Made by a program: the position numbers and the translations under genes. Below, piece after piece: positions 35,635 to 43,978 of a stretch of 64,000 nucleotides of DNA; the stretch's first letter is position 1, and each line of letters opens with the position of its first letter. The notes under the pieces were generated by a model. The model did not search any database. It had not been told where the DNA came from and worked only from the letters and a program-made list of their open reading frames with translations. Origin of the DNA: JAAYBQ01 sp035403465. Lineage in GTDB: Bacteria > Spirochaetota > UBA4802 > UBA5550. The stretch is taken from contig DAONFG010000011.1 of the NCBI GenBank assembly GCA_035403465.1, forward strand, positions 8,045-72,044. The letters are read 5' to 3'.

Positions 35635-37150
35635 ATGCCAGGTGTTAATATACTTGAAGATTTTGATTATGATATAACGGACGATGAAGAGAGGATACTT
35701 GCAAGCCTGCGTTATATGGATGGATCTTGCTGACGAATATAAACTTCTACAGAGCGTAAGATATACAGGTCAATTGATGACATTGCTGAAAATAAAACCA
35801 TCATTTGACCTGCCGCAGATCATTGTTAATGCAGGCAAAGGACCTATACCAGCAGGTGTGCACAACGACACAGAAAAGACCATGTCAATGCTGCTGTTAA
35901 TGCTTAATAAATCCGATTCTGCTGAAAGTATTATAACGGATATAAGGTGCAGAACAGCCATTAAAGACAAACTTATTTCATGCCTGCGGGAAAATGAAAC
36001 AGGGCTTGAGAAGGTTATTTCGGGACTTATGTTGATGAATCTGAAAAATTACCAGTCCGGGATTAAGGATGCGGTTGAAAAACTGATATTAATTAAACAT
36101 ACAGCCAGATTGGGAGCGGGGCGAAATAACAAAGGAGACATATCTATTGATGAAAGGCTTGAGAATATTGAAAATATTTTAGACATGATTTTTTCAGAAT
36201 ACTATCGTGATTTTACTGACACAGATTTTTTTGAAGCATTCAATAATAAACTGCGCATTCTTTTCGATGACAATAAAATTGAACGGCTTATTGAGTCAAT
36301 GAATGAGGGCGGCTGGGATTTAAATATCAGGTTACTGAAACACAGCATAGTTTACGGTTCTGAATATATCAGAATTATGGCTAAAAATCGGGAAATTGAA
36401 AAACAGCCTGCTTTTGTAAACTATGGGGTAAAAGGATCAATACTACGGTTTAAAGTTCTTGAGATATTTGCAAAGGAATATATTCCTGCTAACCAGGTGA
36501 CACTTAAGAAGCTTAACAGACTTGTAAGGAACTACTTTACAGCATCAACATGGCGAAAAAAAACAATCTGTATGCTGAAAACAGTCAATTATTACCGCAA
36601 TACCTTCAGGTTATTACTTGTACCCTGTAAGGATGCCAGCATGAAACTCCGTAACCTTTCGGGGAATGACTGCACTGCTGACATGGATTTTCAATTGATG
36701 AATCCCGCATCTTCATTTTATAAAATCATCTATTCCGGTAACTGGGTGGGATATATCTCTCTTATTAAAGTGAATACGCCGGACGGCATTAAGGCTGCCC
36801 TTGTTGATGTTATTAATATAAATAGTGTATTGATTGATGCCGGACTTAACATTGAATCACTTTTTGAAGGATTCGCCGGTGGTTTAATAGATAATTTTTA
36901 TGAAAAAGAATTGAGATACCTGCTTATACCGTCATTAGCATTTTTACTGTCGAACAGTGATACAGACTCAATATACTACCGATACGGTAAATATCCTAAA
37001 ATAAAAGGCCCTTTAAGACTGGTCTGCGGGGAAGGGGAGGAATATGTGGAGAATGACAGTTCCTGCTTCCAGTCACTTGAATCAGAAAAATTCATCATAG
37101 TACGTGATTTTGAATTACATGGGCAGGCGGTTCTGCCTGGGTGTGAGTGA
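35635..37150 (+). pseudogene. Large hypothetical protein gene with a probable +1 frameshift near its start
   Basis: The main frame (35684-37150) codes about 488 residues without a good ribosome site. In another frame, ATG 35635 has CCGGGAGG 7 bases upstream and codes MPGVNILEDFDYDITDDEER before stopping at 35731. Deleting one G in ATGGATGGATCTTGC joins this N-terminus smoothly to LADEYKLLQSVRYTGQL. The joined protein would be about 505 residues, mostly helical, with HEAT-like stretches and a C-terminal ESEKFIIVRDFELHGQAVLP. I do not recognise it. This may be a real inactivation, a programmed shift or a sequencing error. GGAACTG just upstream (35583) resembles half of the palindrome family. 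Confidence 0.55.
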
Positions 37151-37213
37151 GATGTTGCGAAAGCCCTCTAAATCCCCCAGAGGAGGACTTGGAAAAATTT
37201 CTGTAATAAGAAA

Positions 37214-37762
37214 TTAATCTGGATTGATGATTTCTTTACTTTCTAAAAGCTGCCTTGCAATGACATTGAGTCGTTTGTCGGTATTATCAGGTTGTCCTTT
37301 GATTAATAGATTATTGTCAATATCAGTTTTTATTAAACAGTTAATACATCTGAAACTTAGGTGAGGGCTGTAATATACAGAGATATTTTTTTTAGTAAAT
37401 GAATTTCTAATATTTGAAATGGCAATTCTTGCATTTTCACCAAAGCAAATAATTTTTTCTACATGTGATACTTCTTGAATAAGGCGATTGATGTTTTCTG
37501 GATTTAATAATTCATTTTTATTGGCTTCAGTAGAATTAGTTTTGCTTTTAAATTTAATACCATCAAATGCATTATTGATGTAATATTTCTCTCTTTCTTT
37601 TGGAAATTCAACGGCACGTAATTTGTTTAATTTCTCTAATAATTGTAATAAATTATTACCTGTCTTGCCAGCACAAGGTTTTGTTGCTTTCTCTTCTTCT
37701 TGACCAGGGCATGAAAATAGTAATAGAATTTTATTATGTTCATTTTCTTTATAGCATGACAT
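37214..37762 (-). CDS. Uracil-DNA-glycosylase-like protein
   Basis: The 182-residue protein resembles the UDG superfamily. LLLFSCPGQEEEKATKPCAG fits motif A (GEAPGxxED and the AGxxG loop), NNAFD is the second strand, KIICFGENARIAI the third and YSPHLSFRC the histidine loop. Such enzymes remove damaged or modified bases; variants without full catalytic residues exist. The gene is visibly AT-rich compared with the genes before 31 kb, which suggests transfer. A DUF1643 gene lies 31 bases upstream on the same strand, and the two likely form an operon. Confidence 0.65.
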   Translation of the reverse strand: MSCYKENEHNKILLLFSCPGQEEEKATKPCAGKTGNNLLQLLEKLNKLRAVEFPKEREKYYINNAFDGIKFKSKTNSTEANKNELLNPENINRLIQEVSHVEKIICFGENARIAISNIRNSFTKKNISVYYSPHLSFRCINCLIKTDIDNNLLIKGQPDNTDKRLNVIARQLLESKEIINPD

Positions 37763-37793
37763 TGTTTTTTAATCCTCACATTTTTAAATTATA

Positions 37794-38360
37794 TTAAATC
37801 AATTTGTAAGCATGAAGCAAATCATCATAACCCCAGACCTGACCGTGTTTAGGATTTCCCTTTTTAGATAATTTATCAACATAGTATAAATCATTTTTGT
37901 TTTTTTTGAGGACCTGCAAAACAGTGTTTTTCAATTCTTCATATTCATTCATCAATCCTTTGGGATGATCGCCCCAGGCTACTATTACAGTTTTATGTTT
38001 TGATGTGAATTCTTCTATTGTTTTTAAATTTGCTTTATCAATTATCCCGGAGTCTTTTGAGACATGCTTTTCGGAATATGTTTCATAGTAAGGAATTAAA
38101 TTAAGAATGATAACAGTTCCAATCTTTTTAAATTGCTTAAACTTTAACCTGTTTCTGTGAATATATGTGCTAACAGTGTAAACCGTCTTGTCAGAGATAT
38201 CTTTTGTTGCCCTGCTGGGATTCTTAAGAATGACAATGATACTTTCTTTTTTTGTTTCATCAATCGTAAGAGTGAGCCATAATCTTTTATTCTGTTCAAC
38301 TATTCGCTTATCTGCTTTCTTTATTACAAAGTCAGGATGATTATAAACAGGTTTTTTCAT
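37794..38360 (-). CDS. DUF1643 protein
   Basis: The 188-residue protein matches DUF1643: VILKNPSRATKDISDKTV (usual form LNPSTAD), IILNLIPYYETYS, VIVAWGDHPKGL and LYYVDKLSKKGNPKHGQVWG. Its function is unknown; DUF1643 genes are common in phages and mobile DNA. The composition is AT-rich, like its UDG-like neighbour 31 bases downstream. Together they look like a transferred two-gene module. Confidence 0.8.
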   Translation of the reverse strand: MKKPVYNHPDFVIKKADKRIVEQNKRLWLTLTIDETKKESIIVILKNPSRATKDISDKTVYTVSTYIHRNRLKFKQFKKIGTVIILNLIPYYETYSEKHVSKDSGIIDKANLKTIEEFTSKHKTVIVAWGDHPKGLMNEYEELKNTVLQVLKKNKNDLYYVDKLSKKGNPKHGQVWGYDDLLHAYKLI

Positions 38361-38526
38361 AAATGTCCTTTATTTTCTATTAAATCACATACTATATGAA
38401 TTATTTAGATTTCTCACATGCGTTCAAAATGACAGTATTCTTTGCCCCTTTCGCGTCTTTGACCCTTTGCGAGCAATTCTTTGCAGAGTCTATGATACTT
38501 AAATTATCATGTAATGTCAATAGGCA

Positions 38527-39573
38527 TTAGTACACCTTCCAGGTCATGCAGTTCAGTACCCCTCCGAAATGCGAAAGGCTTGATACCGGGACAGGGACAA
38601 GAGTGCAGTCTTTAGCATATTTGCTGAATACATTATATGCTTCGATATCCGAAGGTATATTGTAAACCGGAATGAATATTGTTTTCCCGATCCATAAAAA
38701 ATTTATATGGTTACCGAAAGCGCTGTACATGCCGTCTGTTTTGCCATCACAGAGTATGGCATTGGGGACATCGGCAAATTTTATTTTTATATCGGCCTGT
38801 TTTATTATCGCTTTCTTTATTGATTCTATATATCTGCATTCAGAACCCATATATGGCGGGTACTGTGAAATTGCTACTGTATCATGTGAAATAAACCTGA
38901 CTGTTCCATCGACATGACCTGTATAGTCCCCCGGCTCTTCATTTATAATAACCAGGTTATTAATGCCCAGTACAGAGCTGAACATGGCCCTGATTTCGTT
39001 CACTGTGAGCTCAGGATTGTCTCTGATGATCCTTTTTGTAACTATGCCTGTGCCAAGGCCGTTATGTGTTAAATTGCCTATGTCCCATACAAGGGGGAGG
39101 TGAACTATTTCCCTGCCATAAATGCGGGCAAGTTCGCAGCCTGCCTTATGCTGTCGCCTTGCTTCGGTTTTAGTAAGATAAGATGGTGAGTAAACCGGTT
39201 TAATATAAACCGTTTCCTGTGAAAAGGTGCGTGCCGGAACCGGCGCAAAATCCTTGATCCAGATATCTGACAATCCGGGTATTGTATGGTACTTTATATC
39301 CAGTGGATCATCAAAATCTATTACATTTACTTTTGTGCGTCCGGTCACTATAATACTCAGTTCGGGGTCACTGCCTGTTTTTTTTAATGTCAGCAGTTTA
39401 TTTACTATTACATTAAAATCATCGACAATATGTTTCATGTTAAACTGATTTGCTGTTATATTGTCATGGCAAATATTATATTTGGAAAAATTACATGGGT
39501 ATATAAGAGCAACTGCCTCTGGTTCTTCCCATTCAGGGATAAGATGGTATGGACCATTCTGAGTTTTGCGCAT
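38527..39573 (-). CDS. Agmatine deiminase / peptidyl-arginine deiminase-like protein with altered active-site motifs
   Basis: The 348-residue protein has the five-blade guanidino-hydrolase layout. Recognised blocks are WIKDFAPV (usual WxRDxxP), WDIGNLTHNG (usual EGGN), the intact TGHVDGTVRF with the catalytic His and Asp, and FGGVLNCMTW with the nucleophile Cys (usual GGGxHCxT). Arg to Lys, Glu to Asp and His to Asn changes around the site suggest an altered substrate or weak activity. The ATG at 39573 has AAGGAGA upstream. The enzyme class would release ammonia or methylamine from guanidino compounds. Confidence 0.75.
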   Translation of the reverse strand: MRKTQNGPYHLIPEWEEPEAVALIYPCNFSKYNICHDNITANQFNMKHIVDDFNVIVNKLLTLKKTGSDPELSIIVTGRTKVNVIDFDDPLDIKYHTIPGLSDIWIKDFAPVPARTFSQETVYIKPVYSPSYLTKTEARRQHKAGCELARIYGREIVHLPLVWDIGNLTHNGLGTGIVTKRIIRDNPELTVNEIRAMFSSVLGINNLVIINEEPGDYTGHVDGTVRFISHDTVAISQYPPYMGSECRYIESIKKAIIKQADIKIKFADVPNAILCDGKTDGMYSAFGNHINFLWIGKTIFIPVYNIPSDIEAYNVFSKYAKDCTLVPVPVSSLSHFGGVLNCMTWKVY

Positions 39574-39593
39574 AATATCTCCTTAGAAAAATT

Positions 39594-40694
39594 TTATTGA
39601 AGAATACTTAATAAAGAAGGAGAATGTGAGTTTAACCTGCTAAATAAAAAAGAAATTTCTAAATAAAATTCAGGATCTATTTCATCATCTTCTTCATATA
39701 ACCTGAACAGCCGATTTGCGAGGTCTGAATCGTTTATTACAGGAATGTTGGTGGTAACGGCTGATACAATTAGTTCATAAATATCTTTTTGAGAGCGTTT
39801 CATTGCGATTACAGGCGGGTCTACTGACCCCCGATAATATCTCAGTATTAAACCACATGTTGTAGAATTGATTATAGCGATATTAACCGGCGTATAATCT
39901 TTTATTAATGAAACTTCATTATGCATACTACTGTTGGCCTGGCTCATTAAGCATTCTTCAGATGATCTTGATGAAAATTTTTCGCATATATCATCTGCTA
40001 TGCGGTTTTTTTCATCTATAACAAGCCATGCTTCATTTATATGCTCCAGTATATATGGCAGATTATGAATCGGAATTTTTCTTTCCAGCAGGTTTCTAAG
40101 AATACGTGTTATATGGCCCAAGGTAATTCCATTTTTGTTCATTTCAGATAACAACAAAGGATACTCAGTGCATGTTGAATCGATCAGACTGCTTACTGAA
40201 TCCAGAGTTAATACAGATGATAAATTGCTGATAATGGTCTGCGTTAAGTGAGCCATCAATAATGTATGTATATCAAAAGTCTTTATTCCGCGTGCAGTGA
40301 TTATTTTTTTATCTTTTTTTTTAATCCAGAGAGAATTGGCGGCGTAACATGGATCATTAAATGCAACACATTCTATTTCATCTTGTAATTTATTAAACTG
40401 ATCGTCAGTTTCAGGGATACAGAAAATGTGATCTATTAAGAATTTGAACCTGCCACATACAATCGACTGTATTTTAATAACATATTCTAAGTTATCAAGT
40501 TCCGGATCATCACGGTAACGTATCTTGGGAATTATAATGCCATATTCATGGGTGATCCGACTTTTCATATTGTCATTTCGCTTTAGAAATCTTTGGTTAT
40601 TCTTTGATGTAAAATATTTTATCAATCCTGAACCGATGTTTACTTCAATGATTTCATTATTTAGTAATTTGTAATTTTCATCTATTTTATTCAC
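39594..40694 (-). CDS. Stand-alone cytoplasmic half of an FlhA/LcrD-like (FHIPEP) export gate
   Basis: The 366-residue protein lacks membrane helices but follows FlhA's cytoplasmic domain from its start. YGIIIPKIRYRDDPELDNLE fits the ACD1 start (GIVVPPIRIRDN...), and ANSLWIKKKDKK...FDIHTLLMAHLTQTI fits the A(F/W)G-P-A-x-W-I...vDPstVLATHLtE block. EYPLLLSEM...LGHITRILRNLLERKIPIHNLPYILE is the ACD3 core. In flagella and injectisomes this domain forms the nonameric ring that docks substrate-chaperone complexes. The start is a GTG with GGGAGG 4 bases ahead. The membrane half is encoded separately at 42009-42776. Palindrome P2 lies upstream. No other secretion gene is near. It could be an inactive relic or a repurposed ring. 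Confidence 0.72.
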   Translation of the reverse strand: MNKIDENYKLLNNEIIEVNIGSGLIKYFTSKNNQRFLKRNDNMKSRITHEYGIIIPKIRYRDDPELDNLEYVIKIQSIVCGRFKFLIDHIFCIPETDDQFNKLQDEIECVAFNDPCYAANSLWIKKKDKKIITARGIKTFDIHTLLMAHLTQTIISNLSSVLTLDSVSSLIDSTCTEYPLLLSEMNKNGITLGHITRILRNLLERKIPIHNLPYILEHINEAWLVIDEKNRIADDICEKFSSRSSEECLMSQANSSMHNEVSLIKDYTPVNIAIINSTTCGLILRYYRGSVDPPVIAMKRSQKDIYELIVSAVTTNIPVINDSDLANRLFRLYEEDDEIDPEFYLEISFLFSRLNSHSPSLLSILQ

Positions 40695-40763
40695 AGTCCC
40701 TCCCTAAAGCTGTTATAAAATATGCCAGCTGAGATACAATATAGCATGTATTTTTATTACAGC

Positions 40764-40782
40764 ACAGGAAGTGACTTCCTGT
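40764..40782. promoter_or_regulatory. Palindrome P2, perfect 9-bp arms
   Basis: ACAGGAAGT-G-ACTTCCTGT is the best member of the family. It lies between the divergent FlhA-C-like gene and the metallophosphoesterase gene. Confidence 0.65.
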
Positions 40783-40828
40783 TTAATGCAGAAAGGGTGC
40801 TGTATATTTATATATAAAAGGGGTATAA

Positions 40829-40900
40829 TATGAATGCAGGTTTTATAGGATCGGGAACACTCGCATCGATTCGTTATTCTGAAAAGAAAAGATTACAGTA
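40829..40900 (+). other. Short open frame resembling a dinucleotide-binding N-terminus
   Basis: MNAGFIGSGTLASIRYSEKK is read from an ATG; its first part resembles the nucleotide-binding start of pyrroline-5-carboxylate reductase. The frame ends after 23 codons. It is probably a gene remnant or chance. Confidence 0.2.
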
Positions 40901-40918
40901 GTAAAACCGGTTTATGCG

Positions 40919-41560
40919 ATGGGTAAAAAACTTACATTCCTTGCTGCCGCAGACCTTCATGGGAACAGGCAGGCATATAAAGGTCTGGCCTATCACGCGA
41001 GAGGGCGTGATGTTGACCTTGTTATTCTTGCCGGTGACCTGACACGTTACAGGGATGATGCACTGGAAGAGGAAATTTTAAACATTCTAATAACTATCAG
41101 GAAACCTGTTCTGTTTGTAATGGGTAATGATGATGCTTGCGAATGGCGGAACGAGCATAACCTTGTTAATCTGAATATGATAAGATACGTTTATAATGAT
41201 ATACCCTTTGCCGGGTACCAGTATTCAAATCCCTTTGCAGGGGGTGACTTTGAAAAGACCGAGGCTGAGCAGGCAGAGGATTTTAAGACTTTAAATGATA
41301 TTGTTGATTGCAAAACAGTTCTTGTAACACATAATGCCTGTTATGGTATTCTTGATGAACCTGATGCGGGCAGGCATGAAGGGGGGAGGGGGCTGCATGA
41401 CCTTTGCGTTAATGCTGAACCGAAATTCCATATATGCGGACATATTCATGAATCTGCAGGTGTACGGGACAACCATTTTAATGTGTCATGGCCAAAAAGA
41501 AAAGAGATAGTGAAGATTGAATATTATTCCGGCATGTATGAGTTTATAAGGAATAAATAA
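40919..41560 (+). CDS. Calcineurin-like metallophosphoesterase
   Basis: The 213-residue enzyme shows the metallophosphoesterase series AADLHGN, VILAGDLTRY, VMGNDDA, VTHNACYG and HICGHIHESAG, so all metal ligands are present. It resembles the small single-domain phosphoesterases, and its substrate is unknown. The next gene starts 2 bases after its stop, so the pair is translationally linked. Palindrome P2 lies in its upstream region. It sits between the two halves of the split FlhA-like gate on the opposite strand. Confidence 0.85.
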   Translation: MGKKLTFLAAADLHGNRQAYKGLAYHARGRDVDLVILAGDLTRYRDDALEEEILNILITIRKPVLFVMGNDDACEWRNEHNLVNLNMIRYVYNDIPFAGYQYSNPFAGGDFEKTEAEQAEDFKTLNDIVDCKTVLVTHNACYGILDEPDAGRHEGGRGLHDLCVNAEPKFHICGHIHESAGVRDNHFNVSWPKRKEIVKIEYYSGMYEFIRNK

Positions 41561-41561
41561 T

Positions 41562-42017
41562 ATGATAAGAAGATCAAAACCGTGGAGCAAGCTGCAAAGA
41601 CGGCTGTATAACATTATCAGCGATGACATTGATCTGCAGATCCATTGTGTTGTTTACCCGATGAATTCAAATTACGGAAGCACGGGCCTGCCAAGGTACT
41701 TTATCACCCTTGATAAAGAGATTATATGGGATTACCCGGCTGATTTTGTTAAAGCAGGGAATCATACTGAGATGGATTATGAATACCCCTACAACACTGA
41801 GGTATCGGAAATATCGGATCTTATTGAGGAGTATATCAATACTCCCGGCAAGGACTTAACCGATATGGTTTTTGAAAATGACAGGTGGGGCCTGACTGAC
41901 ATACTTAAAGCTTCTGACAGAAGAGTAGGGAAAAGAAGGCTGGAGGTTTTGAAGAGATCCCTGAAGAGCGAAGCAGCAAATATTATCATAAACAAAAGAT
42001 ATAATTCTTTACTCTGA
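41562..42017 (+). CDS. SF0329-family protein
   Basis: The 151-residue protein has the SF0329-type start, WSKLQRRLYNIISDDIDLQI, followed by HCVVYPMNSNYGSTGLPRY and FITLDKEIIWDYPADF. The function of this family is unknown; such proteins occur among orphan immunity-like genes. It starts 2 bases after the phosphoesterase and its end overlaps the end of the converging FlhA-N-like gene by 9 bases. Confidence 0.7.
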   Translation: MIRRSKPWSKLQRRLYNIISDDIDLQIHCVVYPMNSNYGSTGLPRYFITLDKEIIWDYPADFVKAGNHTEMDYEYPYNTEVSEISDLIEEYINTPGKDLTDMVFENDRWGLTDILKASDRRVGKRRLEVLKRSLKSEAANIIINKRYNSLL

Positions 42018-42776
42018 TATTAAATCCGGCACCGGTATTATCAGGGCAAGTATTGTATTTACTGACAGCGATAGTATAACCGCAATGTTCAATGCAATCA
42101 GGTCTTTAAATCCAGATACTGATAAGAAATGAGATGTTGAATAATATTCGCGGAGTATAACAGCAATTGCTGATACAAGAAACAAACCTGTCATTGCCAA
42201 ACTTTCATAGAAAAAAAGATTAATTAAACCATGATATGCTCCGGCCATGTCGGTTTTCAATATTAGTTTTTTCCTTTTGATATTTGCCTCTTCAATAGAT
42301 ATTTCCCCGTTGGCAAGACCTGCATCAATTGACATCTGCCTGCCCGGCATTGCGTCAAGAGTAAACCTTGAAGTTATTTCAGCCCGGCGCATAATGTGAT
42401 ATTTGAAAAGTATATAGTAAATACAAAAGATCAATCCTGTAATATAAAACCACAATACGGGATTACTCTGCAATGATGCTGTTTGAATGATTTTTTCAAA
42501 CCATACAGGGCCGGTCGATGATCTGAGAACTGCTTCCTTGAAAATCAGCAGAACTATTAATGTCTTGATGAAAAATACCGGTAAAAGAAAATATTTAATT
42601 TTCAGATTATCAGGTCTGAAAGTATATAATAAGATAGCCAGTATTATCCCTGCAAAAACAAGGCCAGTCATAATATTGAGCGCTTTGCCGCTGATTGGAA
42701 TAAACAGTGAAACAGACACAGCAATAAAAAGAATGCCCGGTATTCTGTTCACAATGTTCTGTTTAAGATTTATCAT
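42009..42776 (-). CDS. Stand-alone membrane half of an FlhA/LcrD-like (FHIPEP) export gate
   Basis: The 255-residue protein has about six or seven membrane helices. Between them lies the strongly conserved cytoplasmic loop of the FlhA family: SRFTLDAMPGRQMSIDAG, then ISIEEANIKRKKLILKTDMA and GAYHG (usual RFTLDAMPGKQMAIDADL...EADFYGAMDGA). Standard FlhA is about 690 residues with an attached cytoplasmic domain; here the protein stops after the membrane part. The ATG at 42776 has AAGGAAGG upstream; an upstream in-frame ATG would overlap the preceding gene. It is the third gene of an operon with two related hypothetical proteins. Asp residues of the loop are retained, so a proton-channel role is possible but unproven. 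Confidence 0.75.
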   Translation of the reverse strand: MINLKQNIVNRIPGILFIAVSVSLFIPISGKALNIMTGLVFAGIILAILLYTFRPDNLKIKYFLLPVFFIKTLIVLLIFKEAVLRSSTGPVWFEKIIQTASLQSNPVLWFYITGLIFCIYYILFKYHIMRRAEITSRFTLDAMPGRQMSIDAGLANGEISIEEANIKRKKLILKTDMAGAYHGLINLFFYESLAMTGLFLVSAIAVILREYYSTSHFLSVSGFKDLIALNIAVILSLSVNTILALIIPVPDLISE

Positions 42777-42780
42777 GCTT

Positions 42781-43287
42781 TTACCTTCCTTTATCAAAAA
42801 GCGGTATCGCTCTAAATATGCAGTCTCTATCATCCGTAAGTTTATCTTCTGTTGTTACCTTTGCCCAGGTCGCACCGTGGTCAGGGAGTGCCATGAGATA
42901 AAGGATATTTCCGGGGATAATGATCTCCCTGGTCCAATGAAGAAGCTCATTGCAGTTGTGCTGTATGTAGAGTTCACGGAGCGAACTGTAATACCGGACT
43001 GGTTTTTCATCGCAGGCATAACAGTAATAGCCTTTTTTATTTTTTGTAGCATAGAGGTCTATGCACCGGAGCATGTCCCAGCAGCCTTTTCTGTGAATTG
43101 CTGCAACTGTGATGTCGTTCCACCTTATCCATATTTCAAGCTGGCGGGTCACACCTTTGAAGTAGTAATGATAATCATCCTTTTTGTCCTGGATAAATAT
43201 TGAATCAAGGGATTCAGTTCTGATCCATTCCCTGAACCAGGCCAGGGCCCAACGTCGCTGGATTGATATTTTTTTATTTATTTCCAT
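42781..43287 (-). CDS. Hypothetical protein, paralogue of the preceding gene
   Basis: The 168-residue soluble protein is rich in Trp and Tyr. It aligns with its upstream neighbour along YYFKGVTRQLEIWIR (YFNGISKDLLTLQV in the neighbour), DMLRCIDLY (DMILDLDAV) and YYSSLRELYI (YYKSVKEMYI). Both therefore descend from one duplicated gene. No catalytic motif is evident. Its start overlaps the preceding gene by 10 bases, and the FlhA-N-like gene begins 4 bases after its stop, so the three genes form a tight operon. Confidence 0.6.
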   Translation of the reverse strand: MEINKKISIQRRWALAWFREWIRTESLDSIFIQDKKDDYHYYFKGVTRQLEIWIRWNDITVAAIHRKGCWDMLRCIDLYATKNKKGYYCYACDEKPVRYYSSLRELYIQHNCNELLHWTREIIIPGNILYLMALPDHGATWAKVTTEDKLTDDRDCIFRAIPLFDKGR

Positions 43288-43811
43288 AAATCGACCCTGA
43301 CTTTTTCTATATCAATAGCTTTTGAAGGGAAGAGGGATCTGATATTGGTGATAAACTTTTTCCGCAGTTTTTCTTCGATATCAAGCATGGCACTGCAAAT
43401 TCCGTCCCTGTCACCAATATAGAAAATATCAATATACCTGGAGATAGAGAGTCTCATATTTATCCAGATTCTTAACCATTCAAAACAGTCCACAATATAC
43501 ATCTCTTTGACTGATTTATAATACAAAGGTTCAATACGGTCACAGAAGAAGTAACCATTGTCGGGTTTGTAATCCAACACAGCGTCTAAATCAAGAATCA
43601 TATCGACCGGTTTGCCTTCATGCCAGGCCCATACAACAATACCGCCGTCATCGACCTGCAGCGTTAAAAGGTCTTTTGAAATACCGTTAAAATACCAGGT
43701 TTTGCCTTTTTTATAAGGAGCCCTGATCAGCGGAACAGAAAACTGCCTGTTATTCTCATGTACCCAGGTTTCAAAGAGACTATATATATTTTGTTTTGAT
43801 CTGCTCATCAT
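43278..43811 (-). CDS. Hypothetical protein, first gene of the FlhA-N-like operon
   Basis: The 177-residue soluble protein is a paralogue of the next gene. It contains KGKTWYFNGISKDLLTLQVD and FFCDRIEPLYYKSVKEMYIV, and its C-terminal helix (CSAMLDIEEKLRKKFI) is absent from the partner. I do not recognise the family. It has no clear ribosome site; a perfect palindrome covers its start codon. Palindrome P3 lies about 36 bases upstream. Confidence 0.55.
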   Translation of the reverse strand: MMSRSKQNIYSLFETWVHENNRQFSVPLIRAPYKKGKTWYFNGISKDLLTLQVDDGGIVVWAWHEGKPVDMILDLDAVLDYKPDNGYFFCDRIEPLYYKSVKEMYIVDCFEWLRIWINMRLSISRYIDIFYIGDRDGICSAMLDIEEKLRKKFITNIRSLFPSKAIDIEKVRVDLWK

Positions 43812-43829
43812 GATACAAAATGTATCATG
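43809..43829. promoter_or_regulatory. Perfect palindrome over a start codon
   Basis: CATGATACA-AAA-TGTATCATG covers the first ATG of the leftward 177-residue gene. It could be an operator or an mRNA hairpin that hides the start. Confidence 0.55.
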
Positions 43830-43846
43830 TTATTAAAAATATGGAA

Positions 43847-43859
43847 GGAAGTGACTTCC
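43847..43859. promoter_or_regulatory. Palindrome P3
   Basis: GGAAGT-G-ACTTCC lies between the leftward FlhA-N-like operon and the rightward RelE-type pair. Confidence 0.6.
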
Positions 43860-43978
43860 GGGGTTGAATTCAATAACAGCCCTGGCACAGTGCATCCACC
43901 CGGAGGGGGTAAATTCCGAATGAATTATTATTGACATATCACCATTAAGCTTTATTTTAATAATTGAAGAGGAAATCT

